A stretch of DNA of 40,236 bases from an uncultured Saprospiraceae bacterium (GCA_937921595.1 CAKZTD010000016.1:1-40236); one strand, 5' to 3'. Counted from the first letter of the stretch, positions 1-7,600 are shown. Numbers and translations: made by a program. Notes: a model not told the origin generated them from the sequence alone.

Positions 1-231
1 AGATTGTATCAGCGCCCAATCTCTTAGGCAATCTCGGCTTTTATCTCTAGATGATGCAGGTAAACTTTGACCTTGATCCGGCCCAATACTAATAAATCCA
101 CCTCTCCCATCTTCTCCAAGAAATCGATCTCGGTAAGTCCAGTATTTCTCTAGATCTTCTTTATCTGTTTGCCCAAAACCTAGGTTCAAAGAAATTAAAA
201 CAAGACTGCAAATACAAAGTATAGTTTTCAA
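1..231 (-). CDS. Secreted protein of unknown function, N-terminal part only
   Basis: The open frame runs leftward off the window edge, so only the first 77 codons are present. Translation from a TTG codon at 231-229 gives a signal peptide (Lys2, a hydrophobic stretch, then GFGQ, with likely cleavage around residue 21) followed by a polar mature start with KYWTYRDRFLGEDGRGG and a Gly-rich, Asp-rich segment. No in-frame ATG lies upstream, so TTG is the best start. Similar YW-x-YR openings occur in large exported Bacteroidota proteins of unknown role, but that is a loose recollection. I do not recognise a family. Confidence 0.7.
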   Translation of the reverse strand, partial: MKTILCICSLVLISLNLGFGQTDKEDLEKYWTYRDRFLGEDGRGGFISIGPDQGQSLPASSRDKSRDCLRDWALIQS

Positions 232-353
232 AATATTTTTTGTTTTTAAAACTTGAAATTTGAAGTTTATATTGTTAAGACTTACTTGAGTTATCTGATA
301 TCAAATAATTAGTAAATGAGAAATCTCTAGGTAACTTTCCAATTGCTAATTTG

Positions 354-1364
354 CTAATTGACCTCCTCCCCTACCATCAAATTACATCCGCGGATATCAC
401 TTGCATCTAATCGTCCAAGCACTTCAAAAGCACCATCCAAATGCATTTTTCCTAGATCATCTGTTGCGATAAATGCACAAGTATCTAAATTTGCTAAGTC
501 AATAATATTAATCGCTCCATGCCTACCTTTTTTCAAAATAGTAAACGGATCCGAGATATCTCGAATCAATATCTCCATTGTTGGTGCAGAGGAAAATCGT
601 CCACCGCCTTTAGAGTAAGCCTGGCTAAACAACTCGGTCATTCCATATTCTGAATGAATATTTTCGACACCAAATCCTTTCTTCAAAGGTGCATGCAATT
701 CTCTTCGAGTCATCTCTTTTCTTCGGCCTTTCATGCCTCCGGTTTCCATGACGATTAATTCCGGAAAATCAATCTGGTGATTTTCTACAAAATCTAAGAG
801 TCCAAAACTTACGCCAATCAGGACTGTAGGTATTTTTTGTTCTTTTAAAAATGATAATCGTTTTGAAAGTTCTCCATGATTATCTAAAAAAAATCCACTC
901 TCTTTGTATTTTGATTGTTTAATAAAATGATCAGCCATTAATACCAAAGAAGATCCGGATCGTTCCAAATAAGAAGGAAGAAGTGCTAAAAAGCAAAAGT
1001 CTTTCGGATGACCATAAAAGTTTTGAAAGCCTGTCTCTGTATTTTTTGTGTACCAATCTATTGAACGAACTTCATGTTTGCTTGTTATCTGTTTAGTCGT
1101 TCCGCTACTTTCAAAAATTGCGGAAGATTGCCATGATCCAGTTTTGATTGTTTTGTTTTTAAAAAAACTGATCGGTAGAAAAGGAATTTCTTCTAAGTAC
1201 TCGATCTTAGAAGGATCTTTTTTCAACAAACTTAAAAAGCGCTCGTATAAAGGATTGAATCTAGATTGAAAAACGAACAAATCAAGGGCGAGTTCTTCAA
1301 AGTTAGAATCATCTACTTTTGAAATTCGATCTTGAAAAAAGATTCTTTGTTGTTCGAAAGTCAT
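354..1364 (-). CDS. LuxE/PaaK-like acyl-protein synthetase (AMP-forming)
   Basis: The 336-residue protein looks like a single-domain member of the adenylate-forming LuxE group, which activates a fatty acid with ATP and passes the acyl group to a thiol. Visible signatures are the phosphate-binding SSGTTK (residues 86-91), METGGMKGRRKEMTR, EYGMTEL (adenylate-binding region) and a C-terminal LGRLDASDIRGCNLM. Cys327, near the C-terminus, lies about where LuxE carries its acyl-accepting cysteine; that role is inferred. Length is slightly below LuxE. It is transcribed alone and divergently from the lipoprotein gene at 1615. A LuxC-like acyl-CoA reductase lies about 36 kb away (37427-38446), so the two could form a fatty-acid-reducing pair. 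Substrate is unknown. Confidence 0.85.
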   Translation of the reverse strand: MTFEQQRIFFQDRISKVDDSNFEELALDLFVFQSRFNPLYERFLSLLKKDPSKIEYLEEIPFLPISFFKNKTIKTGSWQSSAIFESSGTTKQITSKHEVRSIDWYTKNTETGFQNFYGHPKDFCFLALLPSYLERSGSSLVLMADHFIKQSKYKESGFFLDNHGELSKRLSFLKEQKIPTVLIGVSFGLLDFVENHQIDFPELIVMETGGMKGRRKEMTRRELHAPLKKGFGVENIHSEYGMTELFSQAYSKGGGRFSSAPTMEILIRDISDPFTILKKGRHGAINIIDLANLDTCAFIATDDLGKMHLDGAFEVLGRLDASDIRGCNLMVGEEVN

Positions 1365-1463
1365 TCAATCTTTTTGTTTAGTCGTGCTTCAAGCAATTAA
1401 CTAATATTTTCTGTAAATTGACGTTATATTTTAAAGCGTAAAATTACTGTTTTTATAATAATA

Positions 1464-1600
1464 AACTTTTAGACGGAATTATTCATAAATTATTATTTTT
1501 AAAGATATTTGAAATATCATCTCATAACTTCCTTCTAGTCAGCTATTTCAATATTTTTTCAAAATCAAAATAGCTTATGAATAATTTTGTTCCGTCACTT
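1464..1600 (+). repeat. 125-bp inverted-repeat element, copy 1
   Basis: The core at 1472-1596 starts GACGGAATTATT and ends TTTTGTTCCGTC, so the ends are inverted repeats (inner arms ATTATTCATAA and TTATGAATAAT). It is exactly as long as copy 2 at 3599-3723, and its middle (CATAACTTCCTT, then AGTCAG, then TATTTCAATA) is shared with the diverged copy near 5954-6070. The flank AAACTT just outside the left end is also shared with copy 2. It fills most of the gap between divergent genes and ends 18 nt before the start codon at 1615. A TAATTTTG box (1582-1589) in its right end matches the Bacteroidota -7 consensus. Confidence 0.8.
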
Positions 1601-1614
1601 AAAGACATTTTAAT

Positions 1615-2112
1615 ATGAAATCTTTCTTCCTCTACTCGCTAATTTTAATAAGTTTTTTGATCTCTTGTACTCAACCGCCGGATTATCCGATTGAACCAGT
1701 TATTGAGTTTACAAGCCTGAGCAGAAACTTTATGAACCAAGGTACAGGTTTAGAAGATTCCATAATTGTGACCTTTAGTTATACAGATGGTGATGGCGAT
1801 TTGGGAAGTATGAATGATTCTTTGGATGTCTACTTTGACGATATCCGGTTAACTGATGGTATTCCACTTACTTACAAACTACCTTTTGTTCCTTTGCAAG
1901 GAACGGGCAATGGTATCTCCGGTGAAATTGCTATTCAAATTCCTACTTCCTGCTGTATTGCTTTTGACAATCCTTTTCTAAATCTTTGTCTTACTCCTCT
2001 ACCGGATTTATATCCAATCGATACATTGGTTTACGCAATTTTCATTAAAGATCGGGCTGGCAATGAGAGCAATCATATTTTGACCGATGATATTATTTTG
2101 AATTGTAATTAA
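1615..2112 (+). CDS. Small lipoprotein of unknown function
   Basis: This 165-residue protein begins with a type II signal peptide: Lys2, a hydrophobic core and the lipobox LISC with Cys18 as the lipidated residue. The mature part has a predicted beta-rich segment with SYTDGDGDLGSMNDSLDVYF (about residues 63-82). This DGDGDLG pattern is common in Bacteroidota lipoproteins that resemble Ig-like or cadherin-like folds and may bind calcium. Four further cysteines (CC and others, about residues 120-135 and the C-terminus) could form disulfides. It stands alone, just downstream of the 125-bp element whose right end may carry its promoter. Function is not recognised; cell-envelope location is well supported. 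Confidence 0.8.
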   Translation: MKSFFLYSLILISFLISCTQPPDYPIEPVIEFTSLSRNFMNQGTGLEDSIIVTFSYTDGDGDLGSMNDSLDVYFDDIRLTDGIPLTYKLPFVPLQGTGNGISGEIAIQIPTSCCIAFDNPFLNLCLTPLPDLYPIDTLVYAIFIKDRAGNESNHILTDDIILNCN

Positions 2113-2118
2113 TTTTAT

Positions 2119-2154
2119 AATGAGTGAATGAGCAAATTTATAAATAAGTGAATT
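2119..2154. repeat. Degenerate 8-bp tandem repeat (ATGAGTGA type)
   Basis: Just after the lipoprotein stop codon the plus strand reads in octamers: ATGAGTGA, ATGAGCAA, ATTTATAA, ATAAGTGA. The same octamer vocabulary recurs at 5606-5634 and at both ends of 26040-26160. Confidence 0.65.
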
Positions 2155-2198
2155 ACGCTTCTTCATTTAAAAAGAACAAACTAAAAACTTAGAATTTC

Positions 2199-3122
2199 TT
2201 AAACCCAATCAATTTCTTTTCTTAGCAAACTAAGTGTTTCCATTTCTCGACTACCCTCTTCTGTTTGAAAATCATAGGTCCATTTTGCTGTTGGAGGCAT
2301 ACTCATCAAGATGGATTCCGTTCGACCATTCGTATCTAAACCAAACTTAGTTCCTTTATCCCATACTAGATTAAATTCTACATAACGTCCACGTCGATGG
2401 AGTTGCCAATTTTTTTCTTTTTCTGAAAAAGGAAGCTCTTTATTATTTTTTATAAAATGCGTATAAATCGGAGCAAAAGATTCTCCTACGTTTTTAACAA
2501 ACTGAAATAAATTTTCTTTTGATAAACCACTTTCTTCATTTAATCGGTCAAAGAAAATTCCGCCAATTCCTCGAGTTTCATTTCTATGTCGAATGAAAAA
2601 ATAATCATCAGCCCATTTTTTAAATTTAGGATAGAAAGTTGGATCGGAAAGATCACAAGCTGACTTTAGCTTTTGATGAAAAAACTGAGCATCTTCTTTA
2701 TTGACATAATGAGGTGTTAGATCAATTCCTCCACCAAACCACCAAGTAGTCACTGCTTTCGTTTCCGGATCTGTAATTTCAAAATACCGAACATTCATAT
2801 GAATAATTGGAACATGCGGATTGAATGGATGCAATACAATAGAAACACCACTAGCAAAAAAATTACTACCTGGAGAAAGCTTTAAGGCCGTTCCTATTTT
2901 CTCTGGTAACTCCCCTTCTACTGCAGAAAAATTTACACCTCCTTTTTCTATAACCTTCCCTTGAAAAACCCTTGTCCGGCCTCCTCCTCCTCCAGCTCTC
3001 GTCCAAAGGTCCTCTTCGAATGTACCACCGCCATCAGCCTCTTCCAATGCTGCACAGATATTATCTTGTAACGTTTCGAAATAAGTTTGGATGTCTTTTC
3101 TAGATGGTTTTGAATTACTCAT
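2199..3122 (-). CDS. hemF: Oxygen-dependent coproporphyrinogen III oxidase
   Basis: HemF oxidatively decarboxylates coproporphyrinogen III to protoporphyrinogen IX in heme biosynthesis, using O2, in the cytoplasm. The 307 residues match the family's usual length. Hallmark blocks are in order: WTRAGGGGGRTRVFQGKVIE near residues 41-60, a GVS-x-VLHPFNPHVP block, the MNVRYFEI strand, WWFGGGIDLTPHY, the FIRHRNETRGIGGIFFD loop, and GRYVEFNLVWDKGTKFGL near the C-terminus. It follows the ArsC/Spx-like gene by 27 nt on the same strand, so the two are probably cotranscribed. Use of the oxygen-dependent enzyme points to an aerobic or microaerobic organism. A HemN alternative, if any, is not in this window. 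Confidence 0.97.
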   Translation of the reverse strand: MSNSKPSRKDIQTYFETLQDNICAALEEADGGGTFEEDLWTRAGGGGGRTRVFQGKVIEKGGVNFSAVEGELPEKIGTALKLSPGSNFFASGVSIVLHPFNPHVPIIHMNVRYFEITDPETKAVTTWWFGGGIDLTPHYVNKEDAQFFHQKLKSACDLSDPTFYPKFKKWADDYFFIRHRNETRGIGGIFFDRLNEESGLSKENLFQFVKNVGESFAPIYTHFIKNNKELPFSEKEKNWQLHRRGRYVEFNLVWDKGTKFGLDTNGRTESILMSMPPTAKWTYDFQTEEGSREMETLSLLRKEIDWV

Positions 3123-3149
3123 TTTTTCTTTGTTATAAATTTGATGAAT

Positions 3150-3503
3150 TTATTCTCCTAACTTAGCGACCGCAGCAGCTACTACTTTTTTAGAATTCCC
3201 CACAAAAATTTCTCCGTCTATCCAAACCACTGGTCGTTTTAAAAAAGTATACTCTTCAAGAATAAGTTTTTTATAATCCTTCTCGTTGAGTGTTTTTTCA
3301 TGCAAGCCCAGCCCTCTGAACTTCATGGCTCTTCTACTAAAAAGGGATTCGTATGAGCCGGTTTTTTCAGCCATTTCCTCCAACTGCTTAGCCGTCATTT
3401 TCTCTTCTTTGATATTTTGAAGTTCAAAGCCTTCTCCATTGTTTAGCTCTTTGATAATTCGCGCACAAGTACTACAAGATGCCAAGTGATATATTTTCCT
3501 CAT
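3150..3503 (-). CDS. ArsC/Spx-family thioredoxin-fold protein
   Basis: The 117-residue protein has the small thioredoxin-like fold of the arsenate reductase (ArsC)/Spx/MgsR family. A CxxC pair, CSTC at Cys10 and Cys13, lies at the N-terminus as in Spx-type members. SRRAMKFRGLGL and YTFLKRPVVWIDGEIFVG follow, the latter aligning with the family's conserved L-x-RP-x-V segment. Classical ArsC uses one Cys plus three Arg; here the CxxC favours a redox or Spx-like role, so an arsenate reductase label would be too specific. It is the first gene of a likely operon with hemF. A TAAGTTTG box at 3595-3588 on the minus strand is a candidate -7 element, just outside the repeat element copy 2. Confidence 0.85.
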   Translation of the reverse strand: MRKIYHLASCSTCARIIKELNNGEGFELQNIKEEKMTAKQLEEMAEKTGSYESLFSRRAMKFRGLGLHEKTLNEKDYKKLILEEYTFLKRPVVWIDGEIFVGNSKKVVAAAVAKLGE

Positions 3504-3588
3504 TTGTATTAGATTTGAAAGATTTAGAACCTGTTTAAATTTTATGCAAATTAAATCATATTTTTACAAAATAGCCATCTTAAGTTAC

Positions 3589-3725
3589 AAACTTATTAGA
3601 CGGAATTATTGGATAAGCTATTTTTCTTAAGATATCCTAAAAAACATCCATTCAACTCCTTATACTCATTGAATGAATATTTTTCAGAATATCAAAATAG
3701 TTTATCCATAATTTTAATTCGTCCT
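3589..3725 (+). repeat. 125-bp inverted-repeat element, copy 2
   Basis: The core at 3599-3723 starts GACGGAATTATTGGATAA and ends TTATCCATAATTTTAATTCGTC, giving inverted ends. Compared with copy 1, the arm changed from CATAA/TTATG to GGATAA/TTATCC, so both sides changed together and pairing was kept. The left flank (AAACTT..TTAGACGG) is shared with copy 1. It lies between the divergent ArsC-hemF operon and the nucleoside phosphorylase gene, ending 24 nt before the latter's start codon. Its right end has TAATTTTA, one mismatch from the TAnnTTTG box. Confidence 0.78.
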
Positions 3726-3747
3726 ATAAGTAAAATTTGAAAAAATA

Positions 3748-4620
3748 ATGACACGAATTCCTGAATCTGAGTTAATTATCAATCCTGACCAAAGTATTTA
3801 CCACCTAAATCTACGACCAGAGCAGCTGGCCAATACGGTTATTACTGTTGGCGATCCAGACCGGGTTTCACAGGTTTCTAAGTTTTTTGACCGAGTAGAC
3901 ACCAAGATTCAAAAGCGAGAATTTGTTACTCATACTGGCGAACTAAATGGAGAACGGATCTCTGTTATTTCGACAGGTATCGGAACAGATAATATTGATA
4001 TTGTCTTAAACGAATTGGATGCCTTGGTTAACATCGATTTTGAAACTCGAATGGTCAAGGAAGAATTGACAAGTCTGAAGATAATCAGAATAGGAACTTC
4101 TGGTTGTTTGCAAAAAGATATTCCGGTAGATAGCATGCTTGTTTCTGAAATGGCGATCGGGTTAGATGGCTTGATGCATTTTTATGAACATTTTAATAAT
4201 GCAGATGAGACGATGTTTCAGCATGTATTTTTGAGATATGCCCAAGAGAAAACGGCTTTTCCACTTCGCCCTTATTTTGCTCAAGGTAATAAAGACTTGA
4301 TTAAAAAAATTGGCTACGACATGCATAAAGGCGTGACGGTAACCTGTCCTGGTTTTTATGCTCCTCAAGGTCGTCAACTTAGAGCTGCTACTTCAATCGA
4401 TGGCATGCTTGATGTACTTGCCGACTTTGATCATAATGGTCTGAGAATAACAAATTTCGAAATGGAGACTGCTGGAATTTATGGCCTTGCAAATGTCCTC
4501 GGCCATCATGCTATTTCCTGCAATGCATTATTGGCTAATCGAGCAAAAGGAACCTTTAGTGAAAAGCCGAAACAGTCGGTAGAGAAATTGATAGAAATTG
4601 TATTGGGGAGAATTGTGTAA
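3748..4620 (+). CDS. Nucleoside phosphorylase (uridine phosphorylase-like)
   Basis: This cytosolic 290-residue enzyme belongs to the PNP_UDP_1 superfamily, which cleaves nucleosides with phosphate to free base and ribose-1-phosphate in salvage. Signatures are VITVGDPDRV (phosphate-binding loop, about residues 31-40), ISTGIGTDN (about 74-82), RIGTSGCLQKDIPVDSMLVS (about 115-134) and NFEMETAGIYGL, which holds the EMExxA ribose-binding motif. The Gly-Asp-Pro-x-Arg opening favours uridine phosphorylase-like members over MTA/SAH nucleosidases, but base specificity cannot be fixed from sequence. The gene stands alone and is followed 140 nt later by a strong hairpin terminator. Confidence 0.9.
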   Translation: MTRIPESELIINPDQSIYHLNLRPEQLANTVITVGDPDRVSQVSKFFDRVDTKIQKREFVTHTGELNGERISVISTGIGTDNIDIVLNELDALVNIDFETRMVKEELTSLKIIRIGTSGCLQKDIPVDSMLVSEMAIGLDGLMHFYEHFNNADETMFQHVFLRYAQEKTAFPLRPYFAQGNKDLIKKIGYDMHKGVTVTCPGFYAPQGRQLRAATSIDGMLDVLADFDHNGLRITNFEMETAGIYGLANVLGHHAISCNALLANRAKGTFSEKPKQSVEKLIEIVLGRIV

Positions 4621-4756
4621 GAAAATAAAAAAGGTTTAAGCCTTAGAAAAATCTTAATTTTCCATTATAACTTAATTCTCTTTTACTACTTATGCTAATC
4701 GGGTTTGAAAGGTATTTGTAAAGTTTCAATTAGCTTAATTTTAGCCTGAGTGTAAG

Positions 4757-4818
4757 CGGTATTAGGTGTTCGGCATTCGGAGAGCCCGAAAACCTAATAC
4801 CTAATACCGTTTTTTTCT
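4757..4818 (+). terminator. Terminator built from heptamer repeats
   Basis: GGTATTAGGT-g-TTCGG pairs with CCGAA-ACCTAATACC, followed by CTAATACCG and a run of seven T. Read in 7-bp steps the stem is GGTATTA, GGTGTTC, GGCATTC, GGAGAGC, CCGAAAA, CCTAATA, CCTAATA, so it is also a degenerate heptamer array. A sister copy is at 33414-33477. The T-run makes it a rho-independent terminator for the upstream plus-strand gene. Confidence 0.8.
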
Positions 4819-4880
4819 TAGCTTAGAGCAAATTAAGAATAGCAATATTTTAAGTACTGATAGGTAATACTTATTATTTT

Positions 4881-5537
4881 TTACGCGTTTGACTTTTCGT
4901 AGTCTGCTAAGAATTTCGCTAATCCACTATCAGTCAATGGGTGTTTTAATAAACCTAACATTGAAGATAAAGGACAAGTCACGACATCAGCTCCAGACAT
5001 CGCTGCATCAACGATGTGTTTTGAATTTCTAACAGAAGCCGCTAAGATCTCTGTTTCATAACCTTGAATCGCGTATATTTCTGCAATCTGTTTGATCAAA
5101 TCCATTCCATCCCAACCAATATCATCGATTCTACCAATAAAAGGACTTAGGTAAGTTGCCCCAGCTTTGGCAGCAAGAATTGCTTGACCTGCACTGAACA
5201 CAAGCGTACAGTTTGTTCTAATTCCATTATCATAAAACCAACGAATTGCTTTCACACCATCTTGAATCATTGGTACTTTGACCACAATGTTAGGAGCGAT
5301 CGCTGCCAATACTTTTCCTTCTTCCACCATCCCTTCAAAATCAGTAGAGATTACTTCAGCACTTACATCGCCATCAACGATTTCACAAATTTGCTTGTAG
5401 TGATTCAAGATGTTTTCTTTTCCGGAAATTCCTTCTTTTGCCATTAAGGAAGGATTGGTCGTTACGCCATCTAAGATCCCAAGATCACGGGCTTCTTTAA
5501 TCTGTTCCAGATTTGCGGTATCAATGAAAAACTTCAT
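4881..5537 (-). CDS. fsa: Transaldolase / fructose-6-phosphate aldolase family
   Basis: The 218-residue protein is a short class I aldolase of the TalC/FSA group, acting on sugar phosphates in the non-oxidative pentose phosphate pathway. In order it shows [10 protein letters not shown] (Asp6), GVTTNPSL (residues 24-31), the Schiff-base lysine in KVPM (Lys87), [25 protein letters not shown] and LAASVRN. Short members can be true transaldolases or fructose-6-phosphate aldolases; sequence alone does not decide, although most Bacteroidota genomes use this type as their transaldolase. A -7 box TACCTTTG lies at 5581-5574 without a clear -33, giving a leader of about 30 nt. Confidence 0.93.
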   Translation of the reverse strand: MKFFIDTANLEQIKEARDLGILDGVTTNPSLMAKEGISGKENILNHYKQICEIVDGDVSAEVISTDFEGMVEEGKVLAAIAPNIVVKVPMIQDGVKAIRWFYDNGIRTNCTLVFSAGQAILAAKAGATYLSPFIGRIDDIGWDGMDLIKQIAEIYAIQGYETEILAASVRNSKHIVDAAMSGADVVTCPLSSMLGLLKHPLTDSGLAKFLADYEKSNA

Positions 5538-5605
5538 GGATTAATTTTTTTTAGTGGTTATTGTAATTTCCCACAAAGGTAATCAGAAGATATTGAAATA
5601 TTGGT

Positions 5606-5634
5606 ATGAGTGAATTTATAAATGAGTGAATATA
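5606..5634. repeat. Degenerate 8-bp tandem repeat (ATGAGTGA type)
   Basis: The plus strand reads ATGAGTGA, ATTTATAA, ATGAGTGA, ATATAC, the same octamers as at 2119-2154. It lies upstream of the transaldolase promoter region. Confidence 0.6.
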
Positions 5635-5773
5635 CCTTCCAAAATGTAAAGGAGATGAGCTTCGGAGTCAGCAAATAAAAAATTCTGTATAATTAAAAAG
5701 AAAGGGTTGAATGGCTTTACAAGAAATCAAAGTGATTTAAATAAATAAGAAAAGAGGAAGAATTAGAATTGAT

Positions 5774-5880
5774 AAAAAAAAGGAGGTGAGAAATCATAAC
5801 GAACCGCTCAACTTTCTACCCTTGCTGCGTTTCCACCCTGGGGGAGTTCAAAAGGAGCTAGTCATATGACCCTCACCAGC
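5774..5880 (-). ncRNA. ffs: Signal recognition particle RNA (small bacterial type)
   Basis: On the minus strand the 5' arm GGTGAGGGTCATA pairs with the 3' arm TATGATTTCTCACC, closing a rod of about 95 nt. The apical part reads CCCCCAGGGTGGAAACGCAG followed by CAAGGGTA: a GGAA tetraloop and the AGCA internal-loop strand bound by the Ffh M domain. A run of eight T follows the 3' arm (5781-5774). A full promoter lies just upstream. SRP RNA with Ffh targets membrane and secreted proteins to the Sec translocon. The 5' end is placed at about 5880-5876 from the promoter distance; exact ends are estimates. Confidence 0.9.
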
Positions 5881-5882
5881 TG

Positions 5883-5914
5883 CAAAAGTAATTTGATTTT
5901 GTGAAAAAACAAGG
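5883..5914 (-). promoter_or_regulatory. Promoter of the SRP RNA gene
   Basis: On the minus strand TTG (5912-5910), 19 nt, then TACTTTTG (5890-5883). This fits the Bacteroidota primary sigma consensus TTG, 17-23 nt, TAnnTTTG. Transcription would start about 4-7 nt later, at the base of the RNA's terminal stem. Confidence 0.8.
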
Positions 5915-5953
5915 AAAAGAAGAGAAAAAATAAAGTTCTTTTTTAAACTAAGT

Positions 5954-6070
5954 GATGGGATGAAATTATTGATGAGTTCTTTTGATTTCTAAAGATTATT
6001 GAAATAACTGACTGTAAGGAAGTTATGGGATAACTACACAAATATCTTTAGAAAAATAACGTAGGAATAT
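5954..6070 (-). repeat. Diverged third copy of the 125-bp element
   Basis: The minus strand matches copy 1 through its core: AAAGATATTTG, CCATAACTTCC, AGTCAG, TATTTCAATA, AATCAAAA, and ends ATCACTTA like copy 1. The left terminal repeat has drifted beyond recognition. Instead an internal 11-bp inverted repeat, TTTCTAAAGAT and ATCTTTAGAAA, is present. In its own orientation it lies just upstream of the SRP RNA promoter. Confidence 0.75.
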
Positions 6071-6088
6071 TTTTTTAATAAATAAAAA

Positions 6089-6274
6089 TTATTCGGCTTC
6101 CTGAATAAAATCTTTATCCATAATTAGCATTACAGATACTAAAACAAGCAAAGAAATAATGCCCATTCCTAAGAAGTAATTAAAAGAAAGAACCTTAAAA
6201 AGGAAGAAAAAGAAAGAGACGCCAATTAAAGCTGAGATGAAGTAAGCTGAGATAGCAAGGAATGCTTTTTTCAT
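6089..6274 (-). CDS. Small two-helix membrane protein, unknown function
   Basis: This 61-residue frame encodes two hydrophobic helices (about residues 4-27 and 33-52) with a positively charged N-terminus (MKKA) and an acidic tail (DKDFIQEAE). The composition is that of a real membrane protein rather than chance AT-rich DNA, but no family is recognised. It lies alone on the minus strand between the third element copy and gldC. Upstream, TTTTCGTTA and TAACGAAAA (about 6284-6327) form a 9-bp inverted repeat that may be an operator. Existence as a gene is moderately supported. Confidence 0.55.
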   Translation of the reverse strand: MKKAFLAISAYFISALIGVSFFFFLFKVLSFNYFLGMGIISLLVLVSVMLIMDKDFIQEAE

Positions 6275-6475
6275 GGTTTTGGATATTTTCGTTAATAGTA
6301 AGATTATCGTACGTAAAAAAATAACGAAAAAAGCGTGCCAAGAAATCTTAAAATAATCGGTTTTGGGCTGCTTTTCAAAGTTAAAAATGTTAAAAAAATT
6401 AATACGTGCTACTCAACGACTTAAATATATACAAAATATGCTATTTATATAAATAAATTGTAAATAAATTAATGC

Positions 6476-6838
6476 CTATGCTTCCTCTTTTCCTGATTTA
6501 GGTAGAATCTCCGTTTCTTCTCCAAAAAACTGAACGAATCGTTGCATCTGACTCGCTAGTTTTTGGTTTTGAGTGGCTTTATAATAGGTATCAGCCATTG
6601 CTCTTAAGGTCTGAAAAAAGAATCGATCCATTTCATTGATTTGCATTTCTGTAGTCCAAATGTCAATTTTCATGGTGTCTTTAGTCTCCTTATCGAAGAT
6701 AGAAAGTAAAAAAGCTTTACATTCCTTTGCTCCTTCTCCATTTGGATTGTCTGAAGCTTCCCAATCTATCTGAACTGGAACTTTTGCTTCATCTAAACCT
6801 ACCTTAATTTTTATTTCTGAATTATGTTTGACGCTCAT
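6476..6838 (-). CDS. gldC: Gliding motility protein GldC
   Basis: GldC is a small soluble protein of Bacteroidota linked to the gliding motility/type IX secretion genes. This 120-residue protein has the family's features in order: SEIKIKVGLDEAKVPVQIDW near the N-terminus, the central acidic KIDIWTTEMQINEMDRFFFQ segment and a C-terminal ATQNQKLASQMQRFVQFF helix. There is no signal peptide. In Flavobacterium gldC is next to gldB, but gldB is not adjacent here; the upstream neighbour is a Rossmann-fold protein 51 nt away on the same strand. GldC also occurs in non-gliding relatives, so it does not by itself prove motility. Confidence 0.92.
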   Translation of the reverse strand: MSVKHNSEIKIKVGLDEAKVPVQIDWEASDNPNGEGAKECKAFLLSIFDKETKDTMKIDIWTTEMQINEMDRFFFQTLRAMADTYYKATQNQKLASQMQRFVQFFGEETEILPKSGKEEA

Positions 6839-6889
6839 GTTTATTTTTTTAATCGTGAAGAGACGAAAATAGGAAATCCTTTGGGAAAT

Positions 6890-7600
6890 CTACCTTCTGT
6901 TCTGGATTTTTTGATTTTCAGAAGCAGCGATGACCTGTAGATCATGAGAAGAATAAACCTTTATCCCCTTTTCTAAACGCTGTGCTGCAATCACCATTGA
7001 CTTCGCGACAACATCAGCTTCGACTGGTCTTATCTTCGTTAGCAAGCCTCCTGTTAATCGATCAAATCCTCTACCAAGTCTTTGGGCTAATGCTTCGCCC
7101 CAACGATTTTCATTTCGTTCACCAAGCAATAAAGAAGGTTGAAAAATATAAACGGCCCAATAAGGCATCCGCTTGATCTCTTCTTCTAATTCGCCTTTCA
7201 CTCTATTATAAAAAAAGAGAGAATCCTTATCTGCTCCTAGAGCTGAAACCAACAAAAATTGATTCACTTTGTTTTTAGCTCCGATCTCTGCTATCTGGTG
7301 GGTATAGGTATAATCTACTCGTCGAAAAGCTTCTTCACTTCCTGCTTTTTTCATCGTCGTTCCCAAGCAACAAAATAAATCATCGCCATTAATTAAATCC
7401 TTATGATCTTCTAGCTTTTCAAAATCGATGAGGTGTTCTTCTAATTTATCATGCTCCAGCTCGACCGACTTCCTTCCTAAAACCAAAACCTTATTATAGG
7501 CAGGAGAAGCTAGTAAGAAATTCAAACAATATTTTCCGACCAAACCACTAGCACCAATGAGAATTGCTGTCTTACTATTTTTTGTGATTTGAATATCCAT
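6890..7600 (-). CDS. NAD(P)H-binding Rossmann-fold protein (HTATIP2/TIP30-like)
   Basis: The 236 residues form an atypical short-chain dehydrogenase-like protein. ILIGASGLVGKYCLNFLL (residues 14-31) is a Rossmann glycine motif of GxxGxxG type, LGRK (about 42-45) is the end of the second strand, and FCCLGTTMKKAGSEEAF with DYTYTHQIAEIGAKN and FLLVSALGAD follow the order seen in HTATIP2-like proteins. A Y-x3-K pair (YNRVKGELEE) is the likely catalytic or structural pair. Substrate is unknown. A minus-strand -7-like box TAATTTTG sits at 7671-7664. It may be cotranscribed with gldC. Confidence 0.85.
   Translation of the reverse strand: MDIQITKNSKTAILIGASGLVGKYCLNFLLASPAYNKVLVLGRKSVELEHDKLEEHLIDFEKLEDHKDLINGDDLFCCLGTTMKKAGSEEAFRRVDYTYTHQIAEIGAKNKVNQFLLVSALGADKDSLFFYNRVKGELEEEIKRMPYWAVYIFQPSLLLGERNENRWGEALAQRLGRGFDRLTGGLLTKIRPVEADVVAKSMVIAAQRLEKGIKVYSSHDLQVIAASENQKIQNRR

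Noticed and set aside
1048-1269. Plus-strand frame inside the LuxE-like gene
   Set aside because: Opposite strand of a gene with clear conserved motifs; its translation has no recognisable features.
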